Shown in pieces: positions 46,897 to 57,633 of a DNA stretch of 64,000 bases. The position numbers and the translations under genes are program-made. This DNA comes from Pseudomonas oryzihabitans (lineage in GTDB: Bacteria > Pseudomonadota > Gammaproteobacteria > Pseudomonadales > Pseudomonadaceae): assembly GCF_006384975.1 (NCBI RefSeq), contig NZ_CP021645.1:2508001-2572000 (forward strand). Direction: 5' to 3'. The notes beneath the pieces are model-generated. The model saw only the letters and a list, made by a program, of their open reading frames with translations. It was not told the DNA's origin and did not search any database. Each line of letters begins with the position of its first letter. Position 1 is the first letter of the stretch.

Positions 46897-46970
46897 GGCG
46901 CTCTCATCACGGACGGCTCCCCCTCACCTTAGGCAGGCCAGGCGGGAGCGTCCAGCAGTTATCTGTATAT

Positions 46971-49052
46971 TTACACAGTATTTCGCAAATCCAGGTCCAG
47001 CCCACTGACGCGCCGAACCCGCCGCGCCACCGCCTCGGCGAAGATGCCACCACGGGCCTCGATGAGGGTAAACTCATCACGCGCCCGGGTGATGCCGGTG
47101 TAGACCAGCTCCTTGGTCAGCACCGGGCTGAGTTGCTCAGGCAGGAGCAGCGCGGTATGGGCGAATTCCGAGCCCTGGGACTTGTGCACGGTCATGGCGA
47201 ACACCGTCTCCACCGCCGCCAGGCGACTGGGCAGGACGAATCTCAGGCCGCCGCTGCCATCGCCCCGGGGAAAGGCGACCCGCAGCACCTTGCGCCCCGG
47301 CTGGGTGGCGTCGGGCAGGCAGAGGGTGATGCCGATGTCGCCGTTCATCAACCCCAGGCTGTAGTCGTTGCGCGTCACCAACACCGGGCGCCCTTCGTAC
47401 CAGCCATGCTCGCCACTGAGCAGGCCGGCGGCCAACAGGGCACTGGCGGTGCGCAGATTGAGGCCTTCCACGCCCCAGGGACCCTTGCGCACGGCGCAGA
47501 GCAGCTGGAAATCGTCGAAGGCGGCGAGCACCTGACCGGCCCAGCGTGTCCAGGCCGGATCGTCCAGTGAGGTATCCGCCTGGGGCCGCGCCTGGCGCAA
47601 GACCTCCAGATAATGCCGATAACCGCGAGCACGCCCGCGGCCCTCCAGCACCAGGCGCTCCAGGGCCCGATCCTCCGGCCCCTTGAGCAGCACCCGATGG
47701 AGATCGGCATAGCCGCCGTCGATCAGCACCTGCTGCGCGCCCAGCCCATCCTGGGCATTGACGCGGCGCGCCAGCTGGCCGATACCGCTGCCGGCGCCGA
47801 AGCGGCGCGAGCGGCGCAGCATCACCACCTGTTGGGCCAAGGCGTCGGCCTGGTCATCGCCGACGGCCAGGTCGGCTGCCGCCAACGACTGGCCGCTCAC
47901 CGCTTCCAGCCAGGCGCGGGTGGCGGGGCTGTAGCGTCCGGCTTCGGCATCGCGGCAGAGATCGCCCAGCACCGCCCCCGCCTCCACCGAGGCCAACTGG
48001 TCCTTGTCGCCGAGCAGGATGAGGCGCGCCCGCGGCGGCAAGGCCGCCAACAGGCTGGCCATCATCTCCAGGTCGATCATCGAGGCTTCGTCCACCACCA
48101 GTACGTCCAGCGGCAGTGGCTGTCCGCGGTGATGGCGGAAGTGGCGGGTGTTGGGGCGACTGCCCAGCAGCCGATGCACCGTGGTCACCCCAGTGGGAAT
48201 GTGCCGGCGCAGCTCTTCATCCACCGGCAGGCGGCTGACCTGGCCGCCGATGGATTCGGTAAGACGGGCAGCGGCCTTACCGGTGGGCGCGGCCAGGCGG
48301 ATGCGTAAGGGCCGACCGGCTGCCACCGCCGGTGCCTGGAGCAGCGCCAGCAGGCGAACCACGGTAGTCGTCTTGCCGGTGCCGGGACCGCCGGTGACGA
48401 TGCTGAAGGCGCCCCGCACCGCCAGGGCGCAGGCCAGTTTCTGCCAGTCGGGCTCGCCGTCGGCCTCGGCATCCGGCGGAAACAACCGGTCGAGGCGCTC
48501 GGCGAGATCCGCCGGCAGAGGCTCCCGCGTGGCCAGCCGCTGGCGCAGGCTGGCGGCCACCTCGCGTTCGTAATTCCAGTAGCGGCGCAGATAGAGGCGC
48601 TCGCCACCCAGCACCAGGGGTCGCTCCGGCGCGCTGCCGTCGCCATCGACCAGGGCGCTGGCCAGCAGCGCCTGGCGCCAGGCCTCCAGGCTGTAACCCT
48701 GCAGCAGTTGCGATGGCAGCAGCGAGTTGCGCGCTTCATCGCCCTCGGGTGGCAGCGACAGGGCCGCATCGGGATTGCGCAGGGTGGCGGCAAGATCCAG
48801 GCAGACATGACCATGGCCGAGCTGATGACTGGCCAGGGCCGCGGCCAAGAGCACCGCCGACTCGCCATTTGGTTCGAGTTCACCGAGAAAGCTGGTGAAG
48901 GCGCGGTCGACCTGGCGCAGCCAGCCGCGCTGGACCCAGAGTTCCAGCAGGCGAAAGAGGTCGTCACGGCGGCTCAGGGGCGACAACGGGCTTTCCGGAA
49001 CCAAGGAGGCCAGGCGCAACAGGCGTTCGGTAGCGGCGCTGAAATCAGACAT
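46971..49052 (-). CDS. recD: Exodeoxyribonuclease V alpha subunit RecD
   Basis: A 693-aa 5'-3' helicase subunit of RecBCD. Walker A SIVTGGPGTGKTTTVVRLLA (about 200-220), helicase motif II VVDEASMIDLEMM, and the UvrD-C-like end with FAMTVHKSQGSEFAHT and VYTGITRARDEF. Length is within the RecD range. Its ATG (49052) overlaps the recB stop by 8 nt, giving tight coupling in recC-recB-recD. Confidence 0.95.
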   Translation of the reverse strand: MSDFSAATERLLRLASLVPESPLSPLSRRDDLFRLLELWVQRGWLRQVDRAFTSFLGELEPNGESAVLLAAALASHQLGHGHVCLDLAATLRNPDAALSLPPEGDEARNSLLPSQLLQGYSLEAWRQALLASALVDGDGSAPERPLVLGGERLYLRRYWNYEREVAASLRQRLATREPLPADLAERLDRLFPPDAEADGEPDWQKLACALAVRGAFSIVTGGPGTGKTTTVVRLLALLQAPAVAAGRPLRIRLAAPTGKAAARLTESIGGQVSRLPVDEELRRHIPTGVTTVHRLLGSRPNTRHFRHHRGQPLPLDVLVVDEASMIDLEMMASLLAALPPRARLILLGDKDQLASVEAGAVLGDLCRDAEAGRYSPATRAWLEAVSGQSLAAADLAVGDDQADALAQQVVMLRRSRRFGAGSGIGQLARRVNAQDGLGAQQVLIDGGYADLHRVLLKGPEDRALERLVLEGRGRARGYRHYLEVLRQARPQADTSLDDPAWTRWAGQVLAAFDDFQLLCAVRKGPWGVEGLNLRTASALLAAGLLSGEHGWYEGRPVLVTRNDYSLGLMNGDIGITLCLPDATQPGRKVLRVAFPRGDGSGGLRFVLPSRLAAVETVFAMTVHKSQGSEFAHTALLLPEQLSPVLTKELVYTGITRARDEFTLIEARGGIFAEAVARRVRRVSGLDLDLRNTV

Positions 49053-52000
49053 GGGCAGGCTCCGCACCGCTGAACAGCAGATCCAGGGTCTCGATCAGGG
49101 CCTGGGCGGGGCGCTCGACGAAGACGCCGTGGCCGGCCGGATCGCAACCGCGCAGGAAGAGGTAGACGGCCCCGCCGAAGTGGCGCTCGTAGCTGTAGTC
49201 GGGCAGCCGCGCCTTGAGCAGCCGGTGCACGGCCAGGCTGTAGAGCACGTATTGCAGGTCATAGCGCTTGGCGAGGACGGCGCTTTCCATGGCCGTGCGG
49301 GTATAGGCCGCGACCTCGGCGCCCAGCCAGTTGGATTTGTAGTCCACCACGAAATAGCGCCCCTCGTGCTCGAAGACCAGGTCGATGAAGCCCTTGAACA
49401 GGCCGTTGAGCTGCCCCGGTTCGAGTACCGGTCGCGCCTGGCCGCCATGGGTACCGCGGCGGACCAGCTCATCCAGGCGTTCCAGATCCACGCCATGGGT
49501 GGCGAACCAGAATTCCATCTCCACCTGGTAGCGCGCCAGCTCACCCAGGCGCTGGGTGCCGCCCGGCAGGGGCAGCGGCAAGGCCAGCAGCTGGCGTAGC
49601 CAGGTCTGCAGGATGGGAATCCAGTGATTCCAGCCGCGCCGCTGGCAGCGCCGGGCGATCAGGTCGTCGAGCCGCTCGGGGGCCGCCTGGATGGCGGTGA
49701 AGCCTTCCTCGCCGACCCACTCCAGAAGGCTGTGCAGGAAGGTACCCGGACCGGGACCGCGGGGGAAGCGATGCAGGTCTTCGCCAGCGGCAGGCTGGCG
49801 GGCCTCGTCCGGGGCGAGACGGTCGTCGTCGAACAGCTTCTGGGCCGCGGGCGTATCCAGGTCCAGCTCCAGATTCAGCTGGCCCTCCTCCCGTGCCTCG
49901 CCCAGGCGCGTCCCGATGCGCAAGGCACTGTAGGACGCGATCCACCAGTCCTCGCGGGCCGCCCGCCGGGCGGTCAGCGCCTTGAGGATCACCGGGGCCT
50001 CACGCGCTTCCGGTAGCCGGTCAGCACTGGCCTCCGGCAGCGGCAGGATGAGGCTGTCGGGCTGGGTGCCGATCAGGGTGCTTAGCGCAGTGGTCAGGGC
50101 GGCCGAACTCGCCAACGGCTCGCCACCGGTGGCCAGATAGCCCAGGGCACTGCGGGCGAAGCCGGAGTCCTTGCTGCGTCCACGCTTGAGATCGGCCACC
50201 CCGACCCAGCAGGCATGCCGGGCACGGGTCAGGGCGACATAGAGCAGCCGCAGATCCTCGGCCAGGCGCTCATCATCGGCGCGGGCCAGCTCCTCGGCGG
50301 AGGGCTTGAAGGTACGGCGCAGCTGGCCCTGGTCGTCGTGATAGCGCAGCGGCAGGGTGGTGCCCTCTTCGGGGCGATAGGCGCAGGCGAAGGGCAGGAA
50401 CACCAGCGGATATTCCAGGCCCTTGGACTTGTGCACCGTTATCACCTTGACCAGTTCGGCGTCGCTTTCCAGCCGCAGGATCTGCTCGTCGGCGGCGCCC
50501 TGGGCGGCCAGTTGCTCGGCCAGGTGGCGGATCAGCGCCTGCTCGCCATCCAGCTCGCCAGCGGCGCGCTGCAGCAGTTCGGCGAGGTGCAGCAGGTTGG
50601 TCAGCACCCGCTCGCCGTCGGCGCGGGCCATCAGCCGCTGCGGCAGACGAAAGTCCTGCAGCAGGCGGCGCAGCATGGGCAGCACGCCCTGGCCACGCCA
50701 GAGCTGGCGATAGCCGCGGAATTGCAGCACTCGCTCCTCCCAGGCCTGCTCGTCGTGGTTGAGGGCGTCCAGTTCAGCCAGCGGCAGGTCGAGGGTCAGG
50801 CTGCCCAGGGCGGCGCGCAGGCGGCGATCCACGTCGGGCTCGGCGCAGGCCTTGAGCCAGTCCAGCAGGCAGCGGGCCTCCTGGGCGGCGAACACCGAGT
50901 CCTTGTCCGACAGATAGACGCTGCGCACCCCGCGGCGCACCAGGGCTTGGCGCACCGCCTGGGCCTCGCTGCCGGCGCGCACCAGGATGGCGATATCGGC
51001 CGGTCGCAGCGGCTTGAGCTCGCCGCCTTCGTGACGAAAGCCCGCGCGCCCGTCGGCGGCCAGGGTCAGCAACCGGACGATCTCGCTGGCGGTACTCTCG
51101 GCCAGGCTAGCGCGATAGGCGGTGCCGGCCAGGGGCTCGTCGCCGGCCAGGTGCCAGAAGGTCAGGGCTGCACTCGTTAGGCCATCGATTTCCAGCTGCT
51201 CACGTCGCCCCTGGGCGCGGACCGGCTCGAAGGGCACCGGATTATCCTCACCCTGGCGGAACAGGAAGGCCGCGCGCGGCGCCGTCGCCTCGCCATGCAG
51301 GAACACCTGGTTGACTGCGGCGACCATGGCGGCAGTGGAGCGGAAATTGGTGTCCAGCGAATGCAGGTTGCCGGCATTGGCGCGGCGGGCCTGTAGATAG
51401 GTGTGGATATCGGCGCCCCGGAAGGCATAGATGGCCTGCTTGGGATCGCCGATCAGGAACAGCCCGGTGCCCTCGCCCGCACCGTAGACAGTGCTGAAGA
51501 TGCGGTACTGGACTGGGTCGGTGTCCTGGAATTCGTCGATCAGTGCCACCGGGAATTGCTCGCGGATCAGCGCTGCCAGTCGTGCGCCGGCGCCATCGGC
51601 CTGCAGCGCTCTATCCAGGCGGGTGAGGATGTCGTCGAAACCCAGCTCGGCGCGGCGTAGTTTCTCGCGCTCGAACTTCTGCTGCACCCAGGCCGCCGCG
51701 TGCTCCAGTAGCGGCACCTCGGGGCTGGGCAGCTCGGCCAGTTGCCCGGGCAATCGCGCCATGGCCGCCAGGGCGGGGTGATCCGGCGGGGTGGCCTTGG
51801 TCCAGACCTCGGCGAAGCCCTCCTCGGTCAACCGGGTGAAACCGGTGCCGATATCGAGGGCCTCACTGGCGGAATCTGCCGCCCAGGCGCCCAGCTTATC
51901 GCACCAGGGCCCGAAGAATCTCTTCTGCAACTTGCGTCCATCGACCACCTTGGCGTCGCAGCCGGCCTGGCAGAGATCACGCAATTCTTCCGCCCAGGCC

Positions 52001-52707
52001 GCCCAGGGCGCCTTGAGTGTTGCCAATCGCGCTTGGCGCTCGGCCAGGGCCGTGGCCAGCAGCGTGGCGGGATCGCCCTGGGGCGCGCCCAGGGGTTCGC
52101 CCAGCAAGGGTCGTAGGCGCGCAGCCAGGGCACGGGGTTCGCCCCAGTGCTCGATGACCCAATCCAGCGCCGCGCCTTCGAGGGGATAGCAGAAGCGCCG
52201 CCAGTAGTCGCGCACCACCTGGGCGAGCAATTCGCTCTGGTCCTGCTCCAGGTTCTGCACGAAAAGGCTGCCGCTGTCGAAGGCATGCTCGCGCAGCATC
52301 CGCTGGCACCAACTGTGGATGGTGGAGACCGCCGCCTCGTCCATCCACTGGGCGGCGATGTCCAGGCGCCGGGCGCAATCGGCCCAGGCCTCGAAAGGGA
52401 AGTCCTCGCGCAAGGCGTCGAGCAGCGGATCGGGCGCTGCGATCTCGTCACGGAAGAACCGTGCCCCCTCGGCCAGCCGATGGCGGATACGGTCACGCAG
52501 TTCCTGGGTGGCCGCCTCGGTAAAGGTCACCACCAGAATCTGTGGCGGCAACAACTCGCGGCCGAACGCTGTCTCGGCCGTGCCATGGCCCAGCACCAGG
52601 CGCACATAGAGCGCGGAGATGGTGAAGGTCTTGCCGGTCCCGGCACTGGCCTCGATGAGCTGATTGCCCTGCAGTGGAAAGCGCAGAGCGAGCGGACGTT
52701 GACTCAT
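49045..52707 (-). CDS. recB: Exodeoxyribonuclease V beta subunit RecB
   Basis: A 1220-aa helicase-nuclease. SF1A helicase motifs: EASAGTGKTFTISALYVRL (Walker A), LIDEFQDTDPVQYRIF (motif II), VHKSKGLEYPLVFLP, and VALTRARHACWVG. The C-terminal nuclease domain (about 930-1215) ends with FIDLVFEHEGRYFVVDYKSN, which carries the catalytic Asp and DYK residues. Its ATG overlaps the recC stop (ATGA). Core of RecBCD for double-strand-break repair and degradation of foreign linear DNA. Confidence 0.97.
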   Translation of the reverse strand: MSQRPLALRFPLQGNQLIEASAGTGKTFTISALYVRLVLGHGTAETAFGRELLPPQILVVTFTEAATQELRDRIRHRLAEGARFFRDEIAAPDPLLDALREDFPFEAWADCARRLDIAAQWMDEAAVSTIHSWCQRMLREHAFDSGSLFVQNLEQDQSELLAQVVRDYWRRFCYPLEGAALDWVIEHWGEPRALAARLRPLLGEPLGAPQGDPATLLATALAERQARLATLKAPWAAWAEELRDLCQAGCDAKVVDGRKLQKRFFGPWCDKLGAWAADSASEALDIGTGFTRLTEEGFAEVWTKATPPDHPALAAMARLPGQLAELPSPEVPLLEHAAAWVQQKFEREKLRRAELGFDDILTRLDRALQADGAGARLAALIREQFPVALIDEFQDTDPVQYRIFSTVYGAGEGTGLFLIGDPKQAIYAFRGADIHTYLQARRANAGNLHSLDTNFRSTAAMVAAVNQVFLHGEATAPRAAFLFRQGEDNPVPFEPVRAQGRREQLEIDGLTSAALTFWHLAGDEPLAGTAYRASLAESTASEIVRLLTLAADGRAGFRHEGGELKPLRPADIAILVRAGSEAQAVRQALVRRGVRSVYLSDKDSVFAAQEARCLLDWLKACAEPDVDRRLRAALGSLTLDLPLAELDALNHDEQAWEERVLQFRGYRQLWRGQGVLPMLRRLLQDFRLPQRLMARADGERVLTNLLHLAELLQRAAGELDGEQALIRHLAEQLAAQGAADEQILRLESDAELVKVITVHKSKGLEYPLVFLPFACAYRPEEGTTLPLRYHDDQGQLRRTFKPSAEELARADDERLAEDLRLLYVALTRARHACWVGVADLKRGRSKDSGFARSALGYLATGGEPLASSAALTTALSTLIGTQPDSLILPLPEASADRLPEAREAPVILKALTARRAAREDWWIASYSALRIGTRLGEAREEGQLNLELDLDTPAAQKLFDDDRLAPDEARQPAAGEDLHRFPRGPGPGTFLHSLLEWVGEEGFTAIQAAPERLDDLIARRCQRRGWNHWIPILQTWLRQLLALPLPLPGGTQRLGELARYQVEMEFWFATHGVDLERLDELVRRGTHGGQARPVLEPGQLNGLFKGFIDLVFEHEGRYFVVDYKSNWLGAEVAAYTRTAMESAVLAKRYDLQYVLYSLAVHRLLKARLPDYSYERHFGGAVYLFLRGCDPAGHGVFVERPAQALIETLDLLFSGAEPAHV

Positions 52708-55700
52708 GCCTGCCCCTCCCCGCCGACCACCTGCCAGCCGGCAGTGAAGACCGGTGCATAGAGCGTCTGGCACCAGCCATCGAATTCCTCGTCGGCCAGC
52801 AGGGCGGCGAAATCCGGATACTGGCGGCGCAGTGCCGGATGGGTCGCCGCCTCGCCCTGGTAGGCCTGCTCGGCAAAGGCCAGGGCCTTATCCGGCTCAT
52901 TGGCCAGCCAGGCGAAGGCGGTGCGCGGCGCGACGGGTAGCGGGCGCCGCTGACCCAGCGCCCAGGCGTCGAGCAATTCGTTGAGCTGACGGCTGGCCAG
53001 CTCGGCGTCCAGCGGTGGTAGCAGCAGGGTCAGATCGGTCGCCACCACGGCGGTGGTGAGCTGCAGACCACCGGCCGCCGCGACCAGGTGCTGCACCCAG
53101 GGTCGCAACAGCCGATGCCACTTGCGGGTACGGGCATTGCCCAGGCCATTGGCCTGGGCAGTCAGGGCCAGCAGCCCTTCGGGGCCGCGGCGCAAACGTT
53201 CAAGGTTGGCCACCAACTGCACTTCGCGATGTTCGAGATCCAGGGTCACGGCCTCTTCCAGGGGCTCGGGCCAGCGCAGGGTCAAGGCCTCGACCTGGGC
53301 CACCACGGCCGGCAGTGGCTCGCGCAACGCCCGTCCGGCCCGCTCGCCAAAACCCGCCAACGGCAGGCGACCACTGCCGCGTAGGCGTTCGGCCGCCGCG
53401 GTGAGCGCTCGGTCGACGGCTTCCGGCTCGGCCAGCGCCGCCGCCAGCAGGCCTTCGCCCAGTTGGTAACGGGTCAGGGCGTCCAGACCGAAGGGTTCCT
53501 CATCTTCCGCCGGGGCATCGGGCGCCTCGAAATGCACCTTGAGTCGATTGGCGAAGAACAGATCCACCGGCCCGCGTAGAAAGCGCGCCAGGTCGTCGAG
53601 GCCCAGCGGCTCTTCCAACACCAGCGGCGGCAACAGGGCGTCCTCATCCCGCGTGGTACGGTCGTGCACACCCAGCCACTCGGCGGCAAAGCTGAAATAG
53701 CCGCGTTCGCCGCGGAAATAGCGGGCACTGAAGGGTTGCAACGGATGCTCCTGGGTCAGGGCCGCGAGCAGACGCTCCGGCTCCTCTTCATGGCCGGCCA
53801 GCCGCCAACCGGCCTGAAGATGATCGCGCAACTGGGCGATCAGCACCGACGGCGGTCGCTCGCTGTTGTCGCGGATGCTGCGCCCCACCCAGCTGACATA
53901 GAACTGGTCGCGCGCCGAGAGCAATGCCTCCAGCAGCAGATAGCGGTCGTCTTCGCGCCGCGAACGGTCACCGGGGCGATAGTCCTGGGCCATGAGGTCG
54001 AAATCCAGCGGCGGATGAATGCGCGGATAGGCGCCATCGTGCATGCCCAGCAGGCAGACCACGCGGAAGGGAATGGCGCGCATGGGCATCAGGGTGCAGA
54101 AGTTGACCGCCCCAGCGAGAAAGCGCTGGGCCAGGCCGCCGGCATCCAGCCCGGCCAGCCAGGCCTCGCGGACCACAGTGAGCGGCAGCTCTTCATCCAG
54201 CGCCACGTCCTCGCACAGCTCCAGCCAACGCTCGCGCAGATTTTCCAGCTGCTCCAGCAGGTATTCGTCATGCTCGTCCTGGGCGCTGAAGAACAGCGCC
54301 AGCAGCGCCTGCAAGCGCGCGCCCCACTCCGCCGGTCGGGCCGGTTGCGCCAACGCCGCCTGAGCCGCGTCCAGGGCATCGAGCAGATCGACCAGCGGCC
54401 CGACCAGCGCGGCGTCCAGGCCACCCACCTCATCGAAGGGCTCGATGTCGCCCAGGGCGGCGCCGCCGCCTACCGCATAGCCCAGCAGCATGCGCCTCAG
54501 GCCGAAGCGCCAGGTGTTCTGCGTCAGGCCTTCGGGCAGGTCGAGACGACTGCGCTGCGCGGCATCCAGCCCCCAGCGCACGCCGGCGCCTTCCAGCCAG
54601 AGATGCAGGGTTGGCAGATCGCCTTCGCGCAAGCCGAAGCGCGCACGGAGCGCCGGCACGTCCAGCAGATCGAGGATTTCACTCAGGGCAAAGCGGCTGT
54701 CGGGCAGTTGCAGCAGGTGCTCCAGGGCGATCAGCAGCGGCTGGAAGCCGCGCTGGTGCTGGTCAGCCAGACTGAAGGGAATGAAGCGCGGATCGCTACG
54801 ATCGAGTTGACCGAACACCGCGCGGATGTGCGGCGCGTAGGCATCGATGTCTGGCACCATGACGATGACATCGCGCGGCCTGAGACTCCCATCGCTGCTG
54901 AAGCGCGCCAGGAGCTGGTCATGAAGGATCTCCACCTCGCGCTGCGGACTGTGGGCCACATGGAAGCGCACGGACCTGTCCCGCGCCGGGTCGACCGCCG
55001 GCCAACGCGCGCGCGTCTCGGCCAGGGGACGCAATTCTAGGATATCGTCCTGCAACTGGCCGAGTAGATGCTGGGGTTCGGTCTCGGCGAAGAGATCGAT
55101 GCGGCCGCCGTTGAGATCCTCGAACAGGCGGCGATAACCATCGGGTTCGTCGAACTCGTCCAGCAGATGGATGTAGTCGCGACCCTGCTTGCCCCAACTC
55201 GCCAGCAGCGGCTGGCCGTGCTGGTGCAGCGCCTCGGCGTCCAGGGTCTGGGGCATGCCCGGCTTGCGCTGCTGGCGGCGATAGTTCTGCCGCAGCAGAT
55301 CCTGGTCGGCGACGATATCGGACCAATGATGGCGACAGGGATTGTGCACACAGAGCAGCACCTGGCTGAAGCGCGCCAGGGCGGCCAGGGCTTCGAAGGT
55401 CTGCGCCGGAATCGCTGATAAGCCAAAGATCACCACCCGCCGCGGTAGACCGGTCGGCGCTTCGGTCGCCGCCTGCATGACCTCCAGAAAACGCCGATGC
55501 ACCCCGGCCCGACTCCGGGCCAGACCGCCGTCGCCGACATCGGCCAGCAGGGCGCGCCACAGCTGCGCCTGCCAGCGACAACTCTCCGGCAAGGGGCGCC
55601 GACTGTCACGCAGACTGGCCAGCAGATCCCGGCCCTCGGCCCAGTCGTTGAGCCAGTCGGCGCGATAGACCTGGTAGCCGTCGTAGAGATCGGCCAGGCG

Positions 55701-56135
55701 CTCGGCCAGCTGATAGCGCTTTCGCAGATCACCATCATCATCGAGAAAGCGCCGCAGCGCGGCGAAGTCCGGTTGCGCCAATAGCGTCGGCAAGAGCCGC
55801 ATCAAGCGCCAGGTCAGAGGCGCTCTATCCAGCGGCGAGGATGGCGGTACGTTGTCCCGGCCCAGCACCTGGCGATAGGTGCGCCAGAGAAAGGCCGCCG
55901 GCAGTTGCACCTCAAGGGCCGCGGCCACTCCGCAACCCCCTTCGTCGTCCCCGCGCGGATCCTCGGCCAGCGCCAGCTTCAGCCACTGGGCGATGCCGTT
56001 GCTCTGCACCAATACCTGTTCGTTTTCCAGTGGCGCCAGGGGATACCGACGCATCCAGCCGACCGCCAGGCTGCGCAGCTCTTCGAGCCGATTGCCGTGT
56101 ACTACCATGAATCCGGGAGTGAGCACCTCGGACAT
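52704..56135 (-). CDS. recC: Exodeoxyribonuclease V gamma subunit RecC
   Basis: A 1143-aa RecC, the Chi-recognising and scaffold subunit. It starts MSEVLTPGFMVVHGNRLEEL and has the RecC core (VFGQLDRSDPRFIPFSLADQ; LGMHDGAYPRIHPPLDFDLM; DRYLLLEALLSARDQFYVSW). RecC keeps a helicase-like fold without catalytic residues. First gene of the operon, with ATGA overlap into recB. Confidence 0.96.
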   Translation of the reverse strand: MSEVLTPGFMVVHGNRLEELRSLAVGWMRRYPLAPLENEQVLVQSNGIAQWLKLALAEDPRGDDEGGCGVAAALEVQLPAAFLWRTYRQVLGRDNVPPSSPLDRAPLTWRLMRLLPTLLAQPDFAALRRFLDDDGDLRKRYQLAERLADLYDGYQVYRADWLNDWAEGRDLLASLRDSRRPLPESCRWQAQLWRALLADVGDGGLARSRAGVHRRFLEVMQAATEAPTGLPRRVVIFGLSAIPAQTFEALAALARFSQVLLCVHNPCRHHWSDIVADQDLLRQNYRRQQRKPGMPQTLDAEALHQHGQPLLASWGKQGRDYIHLLDEFDEPDGYRRLFEDLNGGRIDLFAETEPQHLLGQLQDDILELRPLAETRARWPAVDPARDRSVRFHVAHSPQREVEILHDQLLARFSSDGSLRPRDVIVMVPDIDAYAPHIRAVFGQLDRSDPRFIPFSLADQHQRGFQPLLIALEHLLQLPDSRFALSEILDLLDVPALRARFGLREGDLPTLHLWLEGAGVRWGLDAAQRSRLDLPEGLTQNTWRFGLRRMLLGYAVGGGAALGDIEPFDEVGGLDAALVGPLVDLLDALDAAQAALAQPARPAEWGARLQALLALFFSAQDEHDEYLLEQLENLRERWLELCEDVALDEELPLTVVREAWLAGLDAGGLAQRFLAGAVNFCTLMPMRAIPFRVVCLLGMHDGAYPRIHPPLDFDLMAQDYRPGDRSRREDDRYLLLEALLSARDQFYVSWVGRSIRDNSERPPSVLIAQLRDHLQAGWRLAGHEEEPERLLAALTQEHPLQPFSARYFRGERGYFSFAAEWLGVHDRTTRDEDALLPPLVLEEPLGLDDLARFLRGPVDLFFANRLKVHFEAPDAPAEDEEPFGLDALTRYQLGEGLLAAALAEPEAVDRALTAAAERLRGSGRLPLAGFGERAGRALREPLPAVVAQVEALTLRWPEPLEEAVTLDLEHREVQLVANLERLRRGPEGLLALTAQANGLGNARTRKWHRLLRPWVQHLVAAAGGLQLTTAVVATDLTLLLPPLDAELASRQLNELLDAWALGQRRPLPVAPRTAFAWLANEPDKALAFAEQAYQGEAATHPALRRQYPDFAALLADEEFDGWCQTLYAPVFTAGWQVVGGEGQA

Positions 56136-56316
56136 CCTACGCCTCGCTGTTCGCTATCTGCGGCAAGGGTAAGGATCACCCGCCCTGGACACCAGCCCGC
56201 AATGTGGTCGCCTGCGCATGACACAGTGCACAGCCGCCTCTTCCACCCGCCTGCAACGGGCCGCCAGCCGGTAGACTTACCGCCTATCGGCCGCCGGCCC
56301 TCGACAGGATGTTTTC

Positions 56317-56814
56317 ATGCGTTTCCTCGTTGCCCTTCCCCTGCTCCTGGGCGCCGCCCTCGCCCAAGCCGACAATGGCGATCCCGTCGACTGCGCCAGC
56401 CTCCAAGCTCAGTTGCCACTGCCGCTACTCCAGCAGACCTCCGGCCTGCCCCTGGCCTACGCTCGCCAGATCGCCGGTGGTTGTGCCTTCACCGATCGCG
56501 ACACCGGCCAACCGGCCAACTATCTGCTGGGCCTGTCCGCAGGCTACGAGAATGGCGGTCGGGCGCTGCCCAAGTTGCGGCGGCAGGTGCAGTCGCTCAG
56601 CGAACAGCTGGACTGCAAGGCCGTCGACGGCCTCGGCGAAGGCGCCACTGCCTGCAGCAAACCCCTGCTGGGCACCCAGATCTTCTTCATCAAGCGCGAC
56701 CGCATCCATACGGTCACCGCGTCCAGTCCGCTGGAATACGAAAAGCCCGAGCTGGCCGGCAAGTTGCGCCAAGCGGCCCAGGCGACCGCCCAGGCCTGGG
56801 CGCAACGGCTGTGA
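56317..56814 (+). CDS. Hypothetical secreted protein
   Basis: A 165-aa protein with a signal peptide (MRFLVALPLLLGAALAQA, cleaved near residue 18). The mature part has three Cys (DCASLQ; GGCAFTDRD; ELDCKAV, with a further ATACSKP) and ends in a helical Gln/Ala-rich segment. It seems restricted to Pseudomonas-like genomes as judged only by context; no family recognised. It is divergent from recC and convergent with yacG. Confidence 0.7.
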   Translation: MRFLVALPLLLGAALAQADNGDPVDCASLQAQLPLPLLQQTSGLPLAYARQIAGGCAFTDRDTGQPANYLLGLSAGYENGGRALPKLRRQVQSLSEQLDCKAVDGLGEGATACSKPLLGTQIFFIKRDRIHTVTASSPLEYEKPELAGKLRQAAQATAQAWAQRL

Positions 56815-56827
56815 GGGAAGGCGCGCC

Positions 56828-57025
56828 CTAGTGGCCGCGCCGATTGAGGTCTTCGGAGTAGAGATCATCTTCGAGCTCGTTGCCAGGAATGGCATGCTCT
56901 TCCGCCGCCCAGGCGCCCAGATCGATCAGCTTGCAACGGTCGGAGCAGAAGGGCCGATTAGGGCTCTTCTCGCTCCATTCCACGGGTGCGCCGCAGGTGG
57001 GGCAGTCCACGGTGAGAGTGCTCAT
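56828..57025 (-). CDS. yacG: DNA gyrase inhibitor YacG
   Basis: A 65-aa zinc-binding protein with CPTCGAP and [15 protein letters not shown], the conserved four-Cys zinc finger of YacG, which binds GyrB and inhibits DNA binding. Its ATG overlaps the coaE stop (ATGA). Last gene of pilB-pilC-pilD-coaE-yacG. Confidence 0.95.
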   Translation of the reverse strand: MSTLTVDCPTCGAPVEWSEKSPNRPFCSDRCKLIDLGAWAAEEHAIPGNELEDDLYSEDLNRRGH

Positions 57026-57633
57026 GCTTGGCCTCCGTCAAGGGTCAGGTAAAAGGAATGCAGACGCTCCACTTCGGCATGGAGCGCGGCGAGATCGCTG
57101 TCATTGCGGATGACGTCATCGGCCTTGGACAATCGCTCGGCCCGCGGCAGTTGCGCTGCCAGGATGGCCCTTACCTGGGCTTCGTCCACCCCATCACGGC
57201 GCATGGCCCGTTCGAGCTGGAGCTCTTCCGGCACGTCGATCACCAGGCCACGTTGCACCAAGGCGCGCTGCCCCGATTCGAACAGCAGTGGCGACACCAG
57301 GATGGCATAGGGCGACTGCGCCTGTGCCAGGACCGCCAGGATCTCCTGACGAATGATGGGGTGCAGCAGGGCCTCGAGCCAACGCCGTTCGGCCGGATCG
57401 GCGAAGATCGCCGCCCGCAACGCCGCCCGGTTCAGGCTGCCGTCCGATTGCAAGACCGCCGGCGAAAAATGCCTGGCGATCTCGGCCAGCGCCGGTCGTC
57501 CCGGCTCGACCACCCAGCGGGCAGCCTGATCGGCATCGACACAGGTGATGCCCAGACGGGCGAAATGCTCGGCAGCGGCGCTCTTGCCGCTACCGATGCC
57601 CCCGGTCAGGCCGAGGGTCCAGGCAGAAGTCAT
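57022..57633 (-). CDS. coaE: Dephospho-CoA kinase
   Basis: A 203-aa kinase doing the last step of CoA synthesis. The P-loop is [20 protein letters not shown] at the N-terminus; [14 protein letters not shown] and VSPLLFESG follow. Its ATG overlaps pilD by 4 nt and yacG overlaps its stop, so it is translated as part of the pil operon. Confidence 0.96.
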   Translation of the reverse strand: MTSAWTLGLTGGIGSGKSAAAEHFARLGITCVDADQAARWVVEPGRPALAEIARHFSPAVLQSDGSLNRAALRAAIFADPAERRWLEALLHPIIRQEILAVLAQAQSPYAILVSPLLFESGQRALVQRGLVIDVPEELQLERAMRRDGVDEAQVRAILAAQLPRAERLSKADDVIRNDSDLAALHAEVERLHSFYLTLDGGQA